A stretch of 64,000 nucleotides of DNA from Xanthomonas fragariae (GTDB lineage Bacteria > Pseudomonadota > Gammaproteobacteria > Xanthomonadales > Xanthomonadaceae): the NCBI RefSeq assembly GCF_017603965.1, contig NZ_CP071955.1:434001-498000 (forward strand), written 5' to 3'. The translations under genes were made by a program, and so were the position numbers. Every line of letters begins with the position of its first letter. Position 1 is the stretch's first letter. The notes under the pieces are model-generated. The model saw only the letters and a program-made list of their open reading frames with translations. It was not told where the DNA came from and searched no databases. This document shows, piece after piece, positions 26,257 through 35,914 of this stretch.

Positions 26257-26564
26257 GCGTGCAGTCCCGGCAGTGTGATTTGCCGCGTAAGAACGCCAAA
26301 CACAACGTCGTAGACCGATGTCAGCCGTGTGCGGATCGCGCGTTCGGGGTCTGAATGCTTGAACAACTGCCGATTCTCGGCACCAATCAAGGCTGCTGAG
26401 CGATTGCGCGCCAGTTGCGTGGGTTGCTCGCTCGCGACTGCTCGAATCGGCGGCTGTGCGCGATCCAGCCCTGCGTGATCGCTGGGCGGTCGCGCGGCAG
26501 GTCTGCGCTCTGCAATTGCTGCACCATCGAGCCACAGCCGCACTTTGGCGTGCTGCTGCGCTGC

Positions 26565-26780
26565 TTATTCGGCGTCGGTGGCCGGCTTGGCCGCTGCAAC
26601 GGGAGCGGCATCCGGCGCACCGCGCTTTTTTTCGCGACGCAACGGCGTATCGCCCAGACGCTCGATTGCACCACCGGACTGCTGGAATGCTTCAAGGTCG
26701 GCGGCCAGGCGCTGTTCGGACAAGCGGGGTTTGCCTGGCTGGTTGCTAACGGTCATCGACTGGCGGCGTGAATTATTCAT
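26565..26780 (-). CDS. Small conserved hypothetical protein
   Basis: 71 residues. It begins MNNSRRQSMTVSNQPGKPRL and contains the conserved pattern LSEQRLAADLEAFQQSGGAIERLGDTPLR, which recurs in small gammaproteobacterial proteins of unknown function, followed by a low-complexity Ala/Lys tail. It starts 10 bp after the YkgJ-family stop with a GGATT-type leader, so the two genes are probably cotranscribed. It is likely a cytoplasmic basic protein; function unknown. Confidence 0.65.
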   Translation of the reverse strand: MNNSRRQSMTVSNQPGKPRLSEQRLAADLEAFQQSGGAIERLGDTPLRREKKRGAPDAAPVAAAKPATDAE

Positions 26781-26789
26781 CGCGAATCC

Positions 26790-27149
26790 TCATGCGTTGT
26801 AAAGCGTCAAGGGAATGCCCCGGCGGCGCTGGTCGTCGTAGGTGGCACGCACGTCGCGGCAATACGCGCCGGACATGACGAAACGGCGGCAGATCGCCGG
26901 CCGCGTGTCGTAGATCGAGCAACACATGCGCGCAGCGTCGATGGCCACGCACCAACCTTCCTCGTCGCGCGCCATCACGTGCCAGCCTTGCGGTGTCACG
27001 CTGGTCAGGTGGTTAGGGATGCGGTCGGATGGGTCGACCATGACGGTGAGCCGGCAACAGACGGCGTCGCAGCGTTCGCAGAGATTCTTGATGGAAAAGG
27101 CCAGATGAGAGTGGAGGCGACACCGGACTCCGGCCGCCCCCTGCACCAT
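26790..27149 (-). CDS. YkgJ-family cysteine cluster protein
   Basis: About 119 residues as read from 27149. The conserved part starts near residue 19 (FSIKNLCERCDAVCCRL), so the true start may be slightly downstream. Conserved cysteines fit the YkgJ pattern: CERCDAVCC, MCCSIYDTRPAICRRF and a C-terminal Cys in the GAYCRDV region, which probably bind a zinc or Fe-S centre. The RPAICRRF motif is diagnostic. The biochemical role of the family is not established. The small hypothetical gene follows in the same operon. Confidence 0.85.
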   Translation of the reverse strand: MVQGAAGVRCRLHSHLAFSIKNLCERCDAVCCRLTVMVDPSDRIPNHLTSVTPQGWHVMARDEEGWCVAIDAARMCCSIYDTRPAICRRFVMSGAYCRDVRATYDDQRRRGIPLTLYNA

Positions 27150-27771
27150 ACACCTTGGGTATGCCGGGGTGTGAACCGGTCCCCCTTGTATGCGGTGTCG
27201 CTTCGAAAAGCATGCTGGTTTGTGCGTGCGATGCTACTTGCAGGGTGTCTTCAAGGTGCGTGTCAGGTCATTGCGTGCTGCCGACAGCACGCCCTCAATG
27301 GCATCGTCTATGTCCTGCGACCGGCATTGCGCGACAGGAACTGCCCCTGACACTGGGCGATGGCAGCGGCATGACCTGCCGGCGCCGGTTGCGTGATTGG
27401 CAAGCCAGCGTGTGTGGCATCGCCTGTATCAGGTCTTGCTAGCCGAACTGCGTCCAGGCCAGACGCTAGACCTGGGCCGGGCGCCTGGACGCCGCTAGCT
27501 GGCGTGGCCTCGGCAGTGCGTGTCACTGGCGCCCATCTCCACACCTCGGGGGTTGTTAGCCGCTCCTGGCGGGGACGTCAGCGCACTGCATCGACGATGC
27601 GCCATGCAACGGGTCCACAGGCATAGGGCGAATCGCTCAGCAACCTTAATGATTGCAGAGAGATAAAGTTGCGGCTGGTTTCACGTGTCGGCCGTGCCCG
27701 GTATAGCGCGACGCAATACTCCACGTTGCGGAGACGAACATCTGCCGGTCGTAAACTCCATGATGCAATAG
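27150..27771. other. Intergenic region downstream of the split effector gene
   Basis: About 620 bp with no convincing gene on either strand. A lone half-arm of the dispersed repeat (TTGTTAGCCGCTCC) is present at about 27552. Base composition is less regular than in neighbouring genes, consistent with decayed accessory DNA. Confidence 0.5.
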
Positions 27772-28432
27772 TCATTCGGGAACATGCCGTTCACCATCGT
27801 TCCAGTTGAGCCCAGTGTCATTCTGGTCAAAGGTCGGTATCGACGCTTGCGGCATAGCGTTGGTGTGCTGGTGCTCTGTAGCTTCTGGCTGCGGTGCACC
27901 CGGGTCGAACGCAAAGCTGGAACTCGACGCCCCAGGCTGGGTTGGCCACGAAAGCGCCATGAACTGATGAGAAAATGTATCGAGATCCCAATTGCTTTGA
28001 TGCGTTTGCGACAAAACATCCGTTTGATACAGTGCGCCCTCCCAGTCGAATTCAAAGGGGGAAATCGACGCATCGGGCTGGTCTGGACACGCAGGTCCCG
28101 TCACCTCCTGCTCGGGCGTATCGGGAATCCAGACGTCTTCAGCCGCCTGCGGCCAACCACCCTCATGAGTGAGTGGAAACATGGAGGAGTAAAAAGGCTC
28201 CACCGGTTCGGCTCTGCTTCCCAGGTCGGGCAACTGCTCGTTAGAAGGATACATCTGGTGCATCGGACGGGATGACATTTCACTGGCGTAGGTTCCCCCC
28301 TCGGCATATCTTTTCCCACCGCTGGACTCACACAAATCATTTTCATATTTCTCGTTGAATTGGTGGTCGACTTCGTAGATCTCACGCCCATCAATTATCT
28401 CCACGGAGTCCGTCGTTCTGGGGCGGTAAAAG

Positions 28433-29507
28433 GGTGGTCTCAAGATTCAAGTGCAACACGTGATTTGAAAGTTGCCAGTTCATGCTCCATCGCCTCGCTC
28501 GGCGTTTTCCATCCCAACGTCTCGCGTGGACGGGTGTTCATCAGTAATGCGATGTGATTGAGGTACTCCTGACTGACGGTGGACAGATCCGCACCCTTGG
28601 GCAAGAACTGGCGAAGTAGGCCATTGGTGTTTTCGTTGCTTCCGCGCTGCCAAGGCGCGTGTGGATCGGCAAACCACACATTGATGTTCAGTCCCTGCAT
28701 CAGCTCGGCATAACACGTCAGTTCGGTCCCGCGATCATAGGTCAAGCTCGTTCGCATCGAAGCGGGAAGCCTTTTCATCTGGCGGGTAAACCCTTCCAGC
28801 GCATCGGCAGCCGTGCAGCCGTCCATTCGGCACAGCACCACAAAGCGCGTCTTGCGCTCCACCAACGTGCCAACGCAGGAACGATTGAACGCGCCCTTGA
28901 TCAGATCGCCTTCCCAATGACCTGGAATCAGGCGCTGTCGCACGTCTTCGGGCCGGTGCACGATGCGTAGTTCCTCCGGCACCCAGGTGCGTTTGGCAGC
29001 GGTCGTACGCCGCAATCCCCGAGTAGGCTTGCCCTGGCGTAAAGCCTCCACCAGCTCCTTTTTCAGGCCACCGCGCGGGTGCGCATAGATCGTTGCGTAG
29101 ATGGTTTCGTGGCTGACGCGCTGGGCAGAATCATCCGGATGCATGATCAAGAGCTTGGCAGCAATCTGCTGGGGCGACCAGCGCCACAGCACAAGATGAT
29201 CACGCACCAGCTGGAACAAATCCGTCCCCGGGGTCAGCCTACGCCGCCGAACACTGCGCTGACGCCGCGCTTTGTAACGCCTGGCCGCATCTGCCGCACA
29301 GTAGCTCGTGGCGCCCTGCCTGACCAGCTCCCTGCTCAATGTCGATGGGCTTCTGCACAGAAGTCTGGAGATCGAGCGCAAGCTTTGACCACGCCGTGTT
29401 TCGATTTGCAGCACCGCGCGCTCTTCTGCACTCAGATGGAGATAGCTTTTTGACATGTGAACACCTTACTTGCTATGAGGGTGTTGCACTTGGAAGTTGA
29501 GTCTAAG
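28433..29507 (-). mobile_element. IS30-family insertion sequence, copy 2
   Basis: 1075 bp with the same ends as copy 1 (GGTGGTCTCAAG on the left and GAGTCTAAG on the right). It is flanked by the 3-bp duplication AAG (28430-28432 and 29508-29510). It lies in the same orientation as the effector gene it interrupts. No base difference from copy 1 was noticed by eye. Confidence 0.92.
28440..29456 (-). CDS. IS30-family transposase, copy 2
   Basis: 338 residues with a product identical to copy 1, including the helix-turn-helix and the DDE motifs GHWEGDLIKG, TYDRGTELTC and WQRGSNENTNG. The intact frame and identity to the nested copy at 12822 indicate very recent movement. Transcription runs in the same direction as the interrupted effector gene, so HrpX-driven transcripts could enter the IS. 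Confidence 0.95.
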   Translation of the reverse strand: MSKSYLHLSAEERAVLQIETRRGQSLRSISRLLCRSPSTLSRELVRQGATSYCAADAARRYKARRQRSVRRRRLTPGTDLFQLVRDHLVLWRWSPQQIAAKLLIMHPDDSAQRVSHETIYATIYAHPRGGLKKELVEALRQGKPTRGLRRTTAAKRTWVPEELRIVHRPEDVRQRLIPGHWEGDLIKGAFNRSCVGTLVERKTRFVVLCRMDGCTAADALEGFTRQMKRLPASMRTSLTYDRGTELTCYAELMQGLNINVWFADPHAPWQRGSNENTNGLLRQFLPKGADLSTVSQEYLNHIALLMNTRPRETLGWKTPSEAMEHELATFKSRVALES

Positions 29508-30768
29508 AAGTCTCGCAGTTTCCGCAGCGCACTAACCGACTTTGCACTGCCCGCCGTGCGCGTTCTAGAGAATTCTTTGGCCTCATCCATCAAAGTTTGG
29601 GAGTGCAGTCTGCCCGTTTCGCATAATCCCTCTTTACCCTGGGCATGGAGCCATGCACTGAAGGCGCGCAACGCACATCCATAACCATTGAAAAGAAAAC
29701 TATGCGCATTTTCGATGAATTGTGTATCAGCGTCAGGAGCCTTATGGTTGCGGTAACCCCGCATCTTTACCATTCCGTGGGTGAGGGATTTCGCGTCATG
29801 GATATGATCCAGTGCCGCGAACAGAGAGTTATTCTCATTATTTTTCAGGGACATCGAGGCATCGCGTTTCAGCTCGTCTTTGTCGTTGAAGACCCGATGT
29901 AGACCACCCTTTTGCTGCTGCCTGAGCCAACCGCTAAAACGCATCAACAAATAGGCGTACTGTTTTGTGGTCCTGAATTTGGCACCCCCTTTGTTGGCAC
30001 CGTCTACAAACTGCACGATGAGTTCCCTATCGGCTCGATAGGGTGTTTCCGAGCCTGGTGACCAGATCCCGTTTCGAATCGCGTCGCTTAGCTCGGCGAA
30101 CGTGCGGAGCCTACCGTACAAGGCTGGACGATTATCTGGCGCCTGACGTTCCTCATGAACTGCGGCGTGTGCAACTGCAGCGTCTGCAAGAGCAGGCTGC
30201 TGCGCTGTTGTCCCCTGGGGCCCAGGCGCATCCGCGCGCCGAAGTTGAGGATGAGGAACATGACTGTTGGGGGGCAGGTCGTCGTAATGCAGCGCGAAGG
30301 GAAACGGTATCGATGTGCCGTTCGGCGCCAGAAGCGCACCCAATCCCGGCACCGAACGCGCAGCGGATGCCTCGGTGCGACGGAGTTTAGTCGGTCGAGC
30401 TGTCAGTTCGCCGAGGACGCCAGAGGGCGCTGACGACGACGGCATTCCGGCCGGAGCGCCACCCGGGCTCGCCGGCTGGCCAGTCGGCTGCTCTGGCAGG
30501 CTTTGGTAGGTACTCTGGGCATGCGTCCGACGAATGCTGCTCTTTGGGCTCCACATTTTTTCGCTCCGCTTCATGATGAAAAAGACGGCTCGTTGCTGGA
30601 TCTGGTCAAGCTGATGCGGCGCAGGGATATCCGCTTAACACCGCCAGCTCTCGCGCATTTGCCCTACTGATGACCTTTGCTTTCCATCTAGTCGGAGTGC
30701 TGCCGATTTAGCCTTCGATAATCGATTATTGTGATCGATCGATCGATCGCACACCCGGTGCGCAGATA

Positions 30769-30793
30769 GCGAAGCCGTAGCGGGTTTGCCGAA
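30769..30793 (-). promoter_or_regulatory. PIP box (HrpX-type plant-inducible promoter element)
   Basis: On the minus strand TTCGG, 15 bases, TTCGC: a perfect match to TTCGB-N15-TTCGB. It lies 195 bp upstream of the effector ATG in the right orientation. A possible -10 element CACAAT begins 36 bases after the box, slightly further than the usual 30-32. Between box and gene there is a tandem GATC run (30733-30749). Confidence 0.75.
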
Positions 30794-30880
30794 CACCACC
30801 GTGAGCGTTTAAGGCGCGCGCTGGCAACGTTTGTCGAGTGACGGATTGGACCTTGAAGTCATCGGTATAATGACGACGAC

Positions 30881-31283
<403 letters not shown>

Positions 31284-31370
31284 GCAACCTGTGCGGTTGT
31301 ATCAAGGCAGACGGCGCGCCCAAGGACCGCGCCGTCTGCGTATTAGTATCGCCAACGCCAACGCCAACGC

Positions 31371-31665
31371 TTACGGGGTCGGCACCACCTTGCGGCAATC
31401 TTCCAGCTTCTTGTCGAACACCTCGTAGCCGCGCGCTGCCTCGGCCAGTGGCATGCGCTGCGAAATGATTGAAGTCTGCTTGAGCTCGCCATTACCGATG
31501 CGCTCCAGCAGATGCGGTATGTGTTTTCGCACATGCGTCTGGCCCATCTTGAAGGTCAGGCCCTTGTCGAACGTAGCGCCGCGTTGCCGTAATGCACTTC
31601 GGTCTAGCCGCCGGACAAACCGCCGTACAAATGGCTGAAACCGAACAGGGCCGCAGGCGGGCGCA
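31371..31665 (-). pseudogene. Zinc-dependent alcohol dehydrogenase, deletion remnant
   Basis: On the minus strand, AALFGFSHLYGGLSGG (near 31610-31660) is typical of the catalytic domain of zinc alcohol dehydrogenases, where GGQAEYVRVP usually follows. Here a TAG replaces the Gln codon and the central coenzyme domain is missing. A second block, GLTFKMGQTHVRKHIPHLLE and then SQRMPLAEAARGYEVFDKK with KVVPTP at the end, is the normal C-terminus. The gene has lost its N-terminus and the Rossmann fold. Confidence 0.7.
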
Positions 31666-31880
31666 TGTTGCTAGCCGCTCTAAACCCGTCAGTACGGTGC
31701 GTGCGCACGGTGTGGACGCGCTCGATCGGCGACGCCGCGTTGATGCCCAAGTCACATCTGGATAACCCACGCCCTCGCACTCTGGCTGCACGCGCTGGAA
31801 CGCATGCAACTGGTGCATGCATTGCCCACGTGAACCCAACAATCAACGATCGCTAAGCAACGATCACTCAGGAGGCAAGA

Positions 31881-32510
31881 ATGGAAATTTTCAAGATGGT
31901 GACCGCCGGTGCCGTCGGCTATGTGGCCTACAAGGCGTGGCAGCGTCGGCAGGGTCAGGCCGAGGACACGCAGAACGCGCAAGGCGCGCCGCAGGACATG
32001 CACAAAGCACCTGTCCTCGGTGCCATACCGCCGCACGGCGACCCGTTGCGTGACAGCGTGGGTGGTGCCCGTGACCGCAAACAGGCGCTGGGTGCGCTGG
32101 CGGCGTTCAATGAGCAGGAACGCACGCTCGCGCAGCTGGCAGTGGTTAAAGGCGTCGAAGGGGAAGTGCTCGACTTCGCACGCAAGATGGACGAAGCGCA
32201 CAGCGCTGCGCTGACCGACCTCAGTCGTTTCGCCCCGGATCGCAACGGTACGCTGGGCCAAGCTGCGTCCGCGCGCTCGGAAGGCACGCGCAAGCGTTTG
32301 GAAGACCTGCATGGGCAGCAGTTCGAATCGCAGTATCTGCAAGCCAGCGTGACCAGCCACGAACAGGCGCTGGCGTTGCTCGATACGCAGCTGAGCAGCG
32401 AGCCGGGCTCCAGCGATCTGGGCAAGGAACTGCAGCATGCGCGCGAAACCATCGCCGAGCATCTGGAACACGCCAGAGCCTTGCGTGCCAAGCAGGGCCA
32501 GCCGCACTGA
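31881..32510 (+). CDS. DUF4142 domain protein
   Basis: 209 residues from ATG 31881 (GGAGG upstream). The N-terminus (FKMVTAGAVGYVAYKAWQRR) is a short membrane-like segment. The helical DUF4142 bundle follows from about residue 75: LAAFNEQERTLAQLAVVKG, VLDFARKMDEAHSAALTDL, LHGQQFESQYLQASVTSHEQALALLD. The family is ferritin-like in fold and often linked to stress or envelope functions, but its role is not established. The gene stands alone with the DUF3606-like mini-gene 100 bp downstream. Confidence 0.85.
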   Translation: MEIFKMVTAGAVGYVAYKAWQRRQGQAEDTQNAQGAPQDMHKAPVLGAIPPHGDPLRDSVGGARDRKQALGALAAFNEQERTLAQLAVVKGVEGEVLDFARKMDEAHSAALTDLSRFAPDRNGTLGQAASARSEGTRKRLEDLHGQQFESQYLQASVTSHEQALALLDTQLSSEPGSSDLGKELQHARETIAEHLEHARALRAKQGQPH

Positions 32511-32609
32511 CACCTGCTCCACCGGCTGCAGACTCGGCAACGCATCGGAGATCGCCATGGGCGGGCCACAGAACGTAAATCGTCAACCCACCGACATGCA
32601 TGAACCGAC

Positions 32610-32753
32610 ATGCACAAAGTGAGAATCAACCAGGAATGGGATTTGCAGCTCTGGGCGCGCGAACTGCCGATCTGCGCGGACGACCTCAACAAAGCGGTGC
32701 AGGAGATGGGCAACGCGACCATCGCGTTATGCGGCTATCGACCGCCGCATTGA
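32610..32753 (+). CDS. DUF3606-like small protein
   Basis: 47 residues from ATG 32610. VRINQEWDLQLWARELPICADDLNKAVQEMGNA matches the DUF3606 pattern (IN-x-E-x-ELRYW, then a helix before AVxxVG). An upstream ATG at 32557 (MGGPQNVNRQ) opens another frame and stops at 32620, so a frameshift may have separated the N-terminal 15 or so residues. A terminator follows 20 bp downstream. Function is unknown. Confidence 0.55.
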   Translation: MHKVRINQEWDLQLWARELPICADDLNKAVQEMGNATIALCGYRPPH

Positions 32754-32772
32754 GCATCAGATGTCGATTACC

Positions 32773-32801
32773 AAAACAGGTAGCACGCGCTGCCTGTTTT
32801 T
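32773..32801. terminator. Bidirectional Rho-independent terminator
   Basis: AAAACAGGTAGC, loop ACGC, GCTGCCTGTTTTT: a 12-bp stem with one G-T pair and A/T tracts on both sides. It ends the DUF3606 gene (plus) and the glycan operon (minus). Confidence 0.9.
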
Positions 32802-32876
32802 GTTGGTGCCGATGATCGATCCAGTCTGATGTCGGCACAGTTTATCGAACCGTGCAGCGCTGCAATCGAGCGCGCA

Positions 32877-34673
32877 TCATGCATCGCAATCGGGTGATAG
32901 CCCCTGCGGCGCAGCCTGCTCGAATCCCGCCGCCTGGCGCTGCCACAAGCCATCGAAGACGCCGCCGCGGCCGCGCAATTGCGCAGGGTCGCCGTCTTCC
33001 ACCACGCGGCCTTCCTGCAACACCACGATGCGATCGAAGCCGATCACGGTGGATAGGCGATGGGCCACCGCAAGCACCGTGCGATCGCGCATCAGATGAT
33101 CCAGCGCGGCCTGGATTTCCGCTTCCGATTCGGTATCCAGCGCCGAGGTCGCCTCGTCCAGGATCAGGATCGGCGCATCCTTGAGGAATGCGCGTGCAAT
33201 GCCTAGCCGTTGCCGCTGGCCACCGGACAACATCACCCCACGCTCGCCCACCTGGGTGTCATAGCCTTCGGGCAATTGTCGAATGAAGCCATCGCAGAAC
33301 GCATGGCGAGCTGCTTCGTGCACCTCCGCATCGCTGGCGTCCGGCCGGCCATAGCGGATGTTGTCGCCGATGCTGCGGTTGAACAGTGCGGTTTCCTGCG
33401 GCACCACGGCGATCTTCTCGCGCAGGCTGTCCTGGCTGACGCTGCGGATGTCTTGCCCGTCGATCAGCACGCGCCCGGACTCCACATCGTCCAGCCGCTG
33501 GATCAGCGCGATCAAGGTGGACTTGCCGGCACCGGACGGCCCGACGATGCCTACCTTTTGGCCTGCCGGAATATGCAGGTTCAATCCGTCCAGTACCGCT
33601 GCCCGATCGGGATAAGCAAATCGCACCTGTTCGAAACGCACATCGCCCTCTGCCAGCGCCAACGGTGCATCCGAATCGACGATGGCGTGCGGTTGCAGAA
33701 TGATATGCAGCGTATCGGCGATGGCGCCCAGTTGCTGGGTGGTATCCAGCAGGGTCAGCGCCAGATCGCGCGAGCCGTGCAGGATGCGGAAAGTCAGCGC
33801 GCTGACCAACACCACATCGCCTGCACTCACTGCGCTGGCGCGCCACATGCCGATCGCCCAGATCAACATGCCGCCGGCCATCAGCGACAAACAAATGTCG
33901 TGGATCACGCGGGCTTTTTCCACATACATCCAGCTGCGCCGATGTGCGACCGCCTCGTGCCCGATCTGCTCGGCCAGCCGCGCGCTTTCGCGATCGCGCG
34001 CGGCAAACGCCTTGATCGTCCACACATTGGACACCGCATCGACCAACTCGCCGCCCACGCGTGCAGCCTGTGCGGCAAAGCGCTGATGTTTGGCGCGACC
34101 ACGGATGCCGAAGCTGGTGATGATGGCCGCCACAATCCCGATGAAGCCGACCAGGGTGGCCGCCATGCGCCAGTCCACCGTCAACAGCAACACGATTGCG
34201 CCGATGAAGTCCACGATCGGCGGCACGATTTTCCACGCCAACCCTCCGAAGATCTGCCCGGAAGCGCTGCCGAGCGCGGTGATTCGGTTGCCCAGTGCAC
34301 CGCCGAAATGCTCGGTGAAATAGCGCATCGGGTGGCCGGTGAGATGGCGGAACAGATCCACGCGGATATCCACCACGCTGGCCACCACTGTGCGGCAACC
34401 CAGCCAGCCGCCAAGCCGCCACAACAGGTTTTCGATCGCGATCAGGCTGATGAACACGCCCAGCGGCAGCCATACATCGGCTTGGCTGCGTCGGTCGGTG
34501 GCCATCGCGTCCACCAGTACCTTCATGCCGTATTGCACGCAAACCGCGCAGCCGGCGGCGCCAACGATCAACAGCAGCAGACCACCAAAATGCCAGGGAC
34601 GTTGGCAGACGTAATGCCAGAGGAAACGTGCCGGTGTATCCGGCAAGAGATCGGGTTGTGCGGCGGTTTTCAC
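32877..34673 (-). CDS. ABC transporter, fused permease and ATPase (exporter type)
   Basis: 598 residues from GTG 34673, overlapping the glycosidase stop (GTGA). Six transmembrane helices occupy about residues 20-320. The nucleotide-binding domain follows, with Walker A GPSGAGKST, signature MLSGGQRQRLGIARA, Walker B PILILDEATSALD and switch AHRLST. It is the MsbA/lipid-exporter half-transporter type and acts as a homodimer in the inner membrane. It is the last gene of an operon with galE, a glycosyltransferase, UDP-galactopyranose mutase and a glycosidase-like gene. It probably flips a glycolipid or oligosaccharide intermediate. Terminator at 32773-32801. Confidence 0.93.
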   Translation of the reverse strand: MKTAAQPDLLPDTPARFLWHYVCQRPWHFGGLLLLIVGAAGCAVCVQYGMKVLVDAMATDRRSQADVWLPLGVFISLIAIENLLWRLGGWLGCRTVVASVVDIRVDLFRHLTGHPMRYFTEHFGGALGNRITALGSASGQIFGGLAWKIVPPIVDFIGAIVLLLTVDWRMAATLVGFIGIVAAIITSFGIRGRAKHQRFAAQAARVGGELVDAVSNVWTIKAFAARDRESARLAEQIGHEAVAHRRSWMYVEKARVIHDICLSLMAGGMLIWAIGMWRASAVSAGDVVLVSALTFRILHGSRDLALTLLDTTQQLGAIADTLHIILQPHAIVDSDAPLALAEGDVRFEQVRFAYPDRAAVLDGLNLHIPAGQKVGIVGPSGAGKSTLIALIQRLDDVESGRVLIDGQDIRSVSQDSLREKIAVVPQETALFNRSIGDNIRYGRPDASDAEVHEAARHAFCDGFIRQLPEGYDTQVGERGVMLSGGQRQRLGIARAFLKDAPILILDEATSALDTESEAEIQAALDHLMRDRTVLAVAHRLSTVIGFDRIVVLQEGRVVEDGDPAQLRGRGGVFDGLWQRQAAGFEQAAPQGLSPDCDA

Positions 34674-35821
34674 GTGCCGATGTCGGCCAGCGCAAACGGC
34701 GGTGCGCGCTGGCCGAAGCGGTCATGCTCGCGCCGCAACTGTTCGGCCAGGCCGGCATGCAGCGGCCGCTCGCCGTGTTCATCCGCGTAACCAAACAGGC
34801 CTGTCGGACAATGGCGATAATTTTCCCATCCCGGATAGTCCAGCACCGGATACAGGCAGATGCCTTCCATCGCCACGCCTTGCTGCAGCGCCAGCGCGAC
34901 TTCGCTGCCGACGTGCTCCAGCCACGGCCCGCGTTGATCGGCTTCGGCACCGGTTTCGGCGACGAACATCGGGCGACGATAGCGCTGCCAGAACTCCTGC
35001 ATGATGGTCGAGAATGGGCGGTGGTCGGCAGAGCTGCGCAGGATCGGCGCGCCGCCGAGATACCACTGATTGTCCGAGTAATAATTGACGCCGATGATGT
35101 CCAGATACTGCGGCGCCCCACCCAGGCCGGGCCACTGTTTTCCGCACAGCATGTCCCAGGCTTCGAACTGCGCCAGGCGCAAGCGTTCGGCTTCGCGTCG
35201 CGGGCCGGGGCGATCGTTGGAGGGCACCACATGGATCGCAGGATCCACCTGCACGAAACGCGCGCGCGGCTGGACCTGCCGCACTGCATCGATCGCGGCA
35301 ATGGTGGCACGCACCAGTTGATGCTTGAGCTCGAAGCCGCGCCCGCGCCCCATCGGATGCATGTGTGCGTGATCGCCGCCATTCCACGCCCAGAACGAGA
35401 TCTCGTTGAGCGGCGCATAGAATGGCACCGCGTCGGTTTCGTTCTTGATGCACTGCGCGGCCGCCGCGGCGAACCGCGCGAAGCGGTCGACGAATTGCGG
35501 CGTCCAGATATCCACATCGTCCGGCCAGCCGTAATGGCACAGGTCCCAGATCACCTGCATGCCGGCCGTATTGGCGGCATGCAGCATCGGTAAAAAGCTG
35601 GACCAATCGTAATGCCCGGGGCGTTGCTCGATCAGGTGCCAACGCAAGCCATCGCGCACGGTGCGCAAGCCGTGCGCGGACACCGCCTCGTAATCCTTTG
35701 CGGCCCAACGGTCGTGCTTGGTGCCGGCGATCAGGTCCAGCCGACGCCCGTCGCGGCGGCGGTGGCTCGAACACTCGAATCCGGCCATGAAAAAACTGTC
35801 GAACACTGTGGGGGTATGCAT
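34670..35821 (-). CDS. Glycoside hydrolase-like protein (clan GH-A fold)
   Basis: 383 residues from ATG 35821 (MHTPTVFDSFFMAGFECSSH). A TIM-barrel glycosidase pattern is visible: YDWSSFLPMLHAANTAGMQVIWDLCHYGWP, acid/base region FYAPLNEISFWAW with Asn-Glu, DIIGVNYYSDNQWYLGG, and nucleophile-type MFVAETGAEAD. There is no signal peptide, so it is cytoplasmic, which suggests trimming or remodelling of a precursor rather than biomass degradation. It closely resembles family 1-like beta-glycosidases, but the exact family and sugar are unknown. It is coupled to the ABC exporter gene by a 4-bp overlap. Confidence 0.8.
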   Translation of the reverse strand: MHTPTVFDSFFMAGFECSSHRRRDGRRLDLIAGTKHDRWAAKDYEAVSAHGLRTVRDGLRWHLIEQRPGHYDWSSFLPMLHAANTAGMQVIWDLCHYGWPDDVDIWTPQFVDRFARFAAAAAQCIKNETDAVPFYAPLNEISFWAWNGGDHAHMHPMGRGRGFELKHQLVRATIAAIDAVRQVQPRARFVQVDPAIHVVPSNDRPGPRREAERLRLAQFEAWDMLCGKQWPGLGGAPQYLDIIGVNYYSDNQWYLGGAPILRSSADHRPFSTIMQEFWQRYRRPMFVAETGAEADQRGPWLEHVGSEVALALQQGVAMEGICLYPVLDYPGWENYRHCPTGLFGYADEHGERPLHAGLAEQLRREHDRFGQRAPPFALADIGT

Positions 35822-35914
35822 CTGACATCCTGCTGCACGCTCGGCTGCGCGTCGGCAGCGGAGCGTCAATGACTGCCCCGCAGCGGGACTGCTGCAGGGG
35901 CGGGGCGTTGTCGA

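Larger units (their letters stand above)
27772..30574 (-). pseudogene. Type III effector-like gene disrupted by IS30 copy 2
   Basis: The N-terminal part runs from ATG 30574 to 29508 and the C-terminal part from 28429 to the stop at 27772. Removing the IS and one AAG/CTT duplication gives a continuous 574-codon frame (ALRKLRDF joined to YRPRTTDSVEI). The first ~100 residues are rich in Ser, Pro, Gly, Gln and Ala, as in type III signals. The middle holds two similar modules (MRFSGWLRQQQKGGL with NENNSLFAALDHI, and LRAFSAWLHAQGKEGL with SAKSVSALRKLRDF), recalling repeats of rhizobial NopD/Bel2-5-like effectors. The C-terminal third is acidic and Phe/Trp/Pro-rich. A perfect PIP box lies 195 bp upstream. 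No Xop name can be assigned. Confidence 0.75.

Noticed and set aside
27552..27566. Fifth copy of the dispersed palindrome
   Set aside because: Only one half-arm is present with no matching partner arm or core.
30733..30749. GATC tandem run as a replication or methylation control region
   Set aside because: Only a few units, with no DnaA boxes or partition genes nearby. It is noted only as lying between the PIP box and the effector start.
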